A program made the translations under genes and the position numbers. Below the pieces are notes generated by a model. It saw nothing but the letters and a program-made list of their open reading frames with translations, made no database searches and was not told the DNA's origin. Below, one piece after another: positions 62,705-64,000 of a DNA stretch of 64,000 nt. Source of the DNA: Orenia marismortui DSM 5156 (GTDB taxonomy: Bacteria > Bacillota > Halanaerobiia > Halobacteroidales > Halobacteroidaceae); contig NZ_KB900617.1 of assembly GCF_000379025.1 (NCBI RefSeq), positions 520,821 to 584,820 on the forward strand, written 5' to 3'. Every line of letters begins with the position of its first letter. The first letter of the stretch is position 1.

Positions 62705-64000
62705 ATAGTGTCAAGTTTCTGTAGGTAAAAGTTTAAAACTCCTCTTTTGATAATTAAAGCAATGACTTTACTGCTTTAAACAGTCTAGTTCTTACTCCTT
62801 TATTTATACTTGGGATATTATTGCTTGGTTCAGCAAATTTCTTTTTCAAATTATTTTTCACTACTTTTGATTCTATTTCCACTATTTTTTCTTCTTTTTG
62901 CTCTTTTCTTGCTTTCTCTAGAATAATTTCTTTTAATTCGTATTCTGTTCCTCCATTAAATTTAAAAGACCTTAATCTTGCCATCTGATCTACTCCTACT
63001 TCAGACCAACCCATTGGTCTTGAACTTAATCTATCTGATAATATATGACTAACATGACCTTCAGCACTACAACCAATAGCATTTTCATCTTTATAATAGT
63101 TTACTATTCCAGCCCAGTTATTATAAATATAGCTTCTACTTTGTCTTATCGCTTTCTTCTTAGATTCCTTTTCAGCTTGAGATATCAATTCACTAAATAT
63201 CTCTTTTATCTGTACTTTATCTAAATTATTTATTCCTTGCCAAAGATCAAATCTAAGCTTTTGGGCATGTCCTGTAGCCTTTAAAACATACTTATTTAAA
63301 TGATATCTATCTAGTATCTGCTTACTTTTAGGCAACCACTTTAAACCCTCTTTAATCCAAAGTGCCCCATCTCCTGCAATATAAATCTGCTTTATGCTAT
63401 CAAAGTCGTAATATCCTCTATATAGTCCATAATTTCTAGCCACAAGTCTTCCGACTTGTTATACATACCTGAAAAGGAATAACTGTTCTTTAACTTATTT
63501 CTACCATTTTCTTTAATAATTCCTTCATGAACATAAACTAATCTTGGTACAGCATTCTTCCCGTTTTGCAAAGAAACATGGTCTTCATCAGCTTCTATAT
63601 ATAAATAATCAATCTTTCTTTTTGCTTTCGGATTACTTAATTTATCGTTTTCTATTTTACCTAATTTTCTTATTTTATTCATAACTGTTTGACCTGTTAT
63701 AGTTAAATTATTCACTACTTCCTCTCCTACTTTGGCGTAAGATTTATCAATTGATAAATCTACTATCTTTGCTTCTAAGCCAGTATCTATCCTTTGATAC
63801 TTATCTATACCTAATTTTTTATCTGCTAAATGTTCATACTCTTTATTGAACTTAGATTTATAATACCTTCTCTCAAATTCAACTTCACCAAACTCTGTTA
63901 TCAATTTTCTCTTCTTTTTTCTTACTATCTTCCAATTCTTTTTACGCTCAGGACTTTCCTTAATTACTTCATCTATTACTTCTATAATATACTTACACAA
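62705..64000 (-). mobile_element. ISLre2-family insertion sequence, partial at window edge
   Basis: Identified from the UPF0236/ISLre2-type transposase. The left boundary is a guess: the transposase-distal sequence TAGTGTCAAGTTTCTGTAGG near 62706-62725 could be an end, but the other end is outside the window so the inverted repeat cannot be checked. Confidence 0.6.
62754..64000 (-). pseudogene. ISLre2-family transposase, frameshifted and truncated by window edge
   Basis: Two overlapping frames make one protein. The first (64000-63392) has GEVEFERRYYKSKFNKEYEH and YLYIEADEDHVSLQ with the first catalytic Asp. The second (through 62754) resumes at YYDFDSIKQIYIAGDGALWI and ends with SRPMGWSEVGVDQMARLRSF, the typical ISLre2 finish. 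The shift is around 63405-63415 (...DYIE then YYDFD...), equal to one missing base. No slippery heptamer is seen, so this looks like an inactivating mutation or a sequencing error rather than programmed shifting. The N-terminus lies beyond the window. Confidence 0.85.

Overview
The window reads as chromosome of a low-GC, endospore-forming, anaerobic-type Firmicute that has an outer membrane. Sporulation is shown by sigG, sigE and spoIIGA. The outer membrane is shown by a BtuB-type receptor with TonB/ExbB/ExbD, a small outer-membrane beta-barrel and a type IV pilus secretin. This combination fits the Halanaerobiales (Halobacteroidaceae such as Orenia); that placement is inference, since no 16S gene is present. 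Almost everything is on the minus strand, so transcription runs from high to low coordinates.

Layout from left to right. (1) 1-2.7 kb: a cut-off membrane gene, sigG with a sigma-F-like promoter, a divergent LysM protein with a sigma-K-like promoter, and an XRE regulator/ImmA-type peptidase pair ending in a 54-bp perfect palindrome. (2) 2.7-25 kb: a corrinoid salvage and late-assembly island. It holds cobC, cobD, a PduX-type threonine kinase, cobS, cobO, an outer-membrane barrel, cbiA, cbiB, two tandem cobyric acid synthases, cobU, exbD-exbB-tonB, btuB, the alpha-ribazole kinase/transporter pair cblS-cblT, and btuD-btuC-btuF. A cobalamin riboswitch with a terminator heads it. Just upstream are an MscS-type channel gene and a second cobalamin riboswitch. 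(3) 25-28.3 kb: an orphan 108-aa gene, sigE, spoIIGA (with a Spo0A box) and ftsZ. (4) 28.4-45 kb: the division and cell wall (dcw) cluster ftsA, ftsQ, ddl, murA, murB, murG, ftsW/spoVE, murD, mraY, murF, murE, spoVD-like PBP, ftsL, rsmH, without murC or mraZ. (5) 45.1-47 kb: a repeat element, a previously unlisted 39-aa peptide gene with a sigma-K-like promoter, and a split lysine exporter lysO. (6) 47-62.7 kb: a complete type IV pilus locus (pilB, pilT, pilC, pilA, pilD, three large minor pilins, pilM, pilN, pilO, pilP, pilQ). Its leader contains a candidate c-di-GMP-II riboswitch with promoter and terminator. (7) 62.7-64 kb: a frameshifted ISLre2-family transposase running off the window.

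How the parts work together. BtuB/TonB/ExbBD and BtuFCD import corrinoids across two membranes. CblT/CblS bring in and phosphorylate alpha-ribazole. CobO, CbiA, CobQ, CbiB, CobU, CobS, CobC, CobD and PduX finish adenosylcobalamin. The ancestral order ftsZ-spoIIGA-sigE-sigG is recognisable but is interrupted by the ~22-kb corrinoid island. A family of intergenic elements built from 7-bp words, some with shared terminal inverted repeats, is scattered through the cobalamin island and beside the dcw and pil clusters. Several copies overlap gene stop codons.
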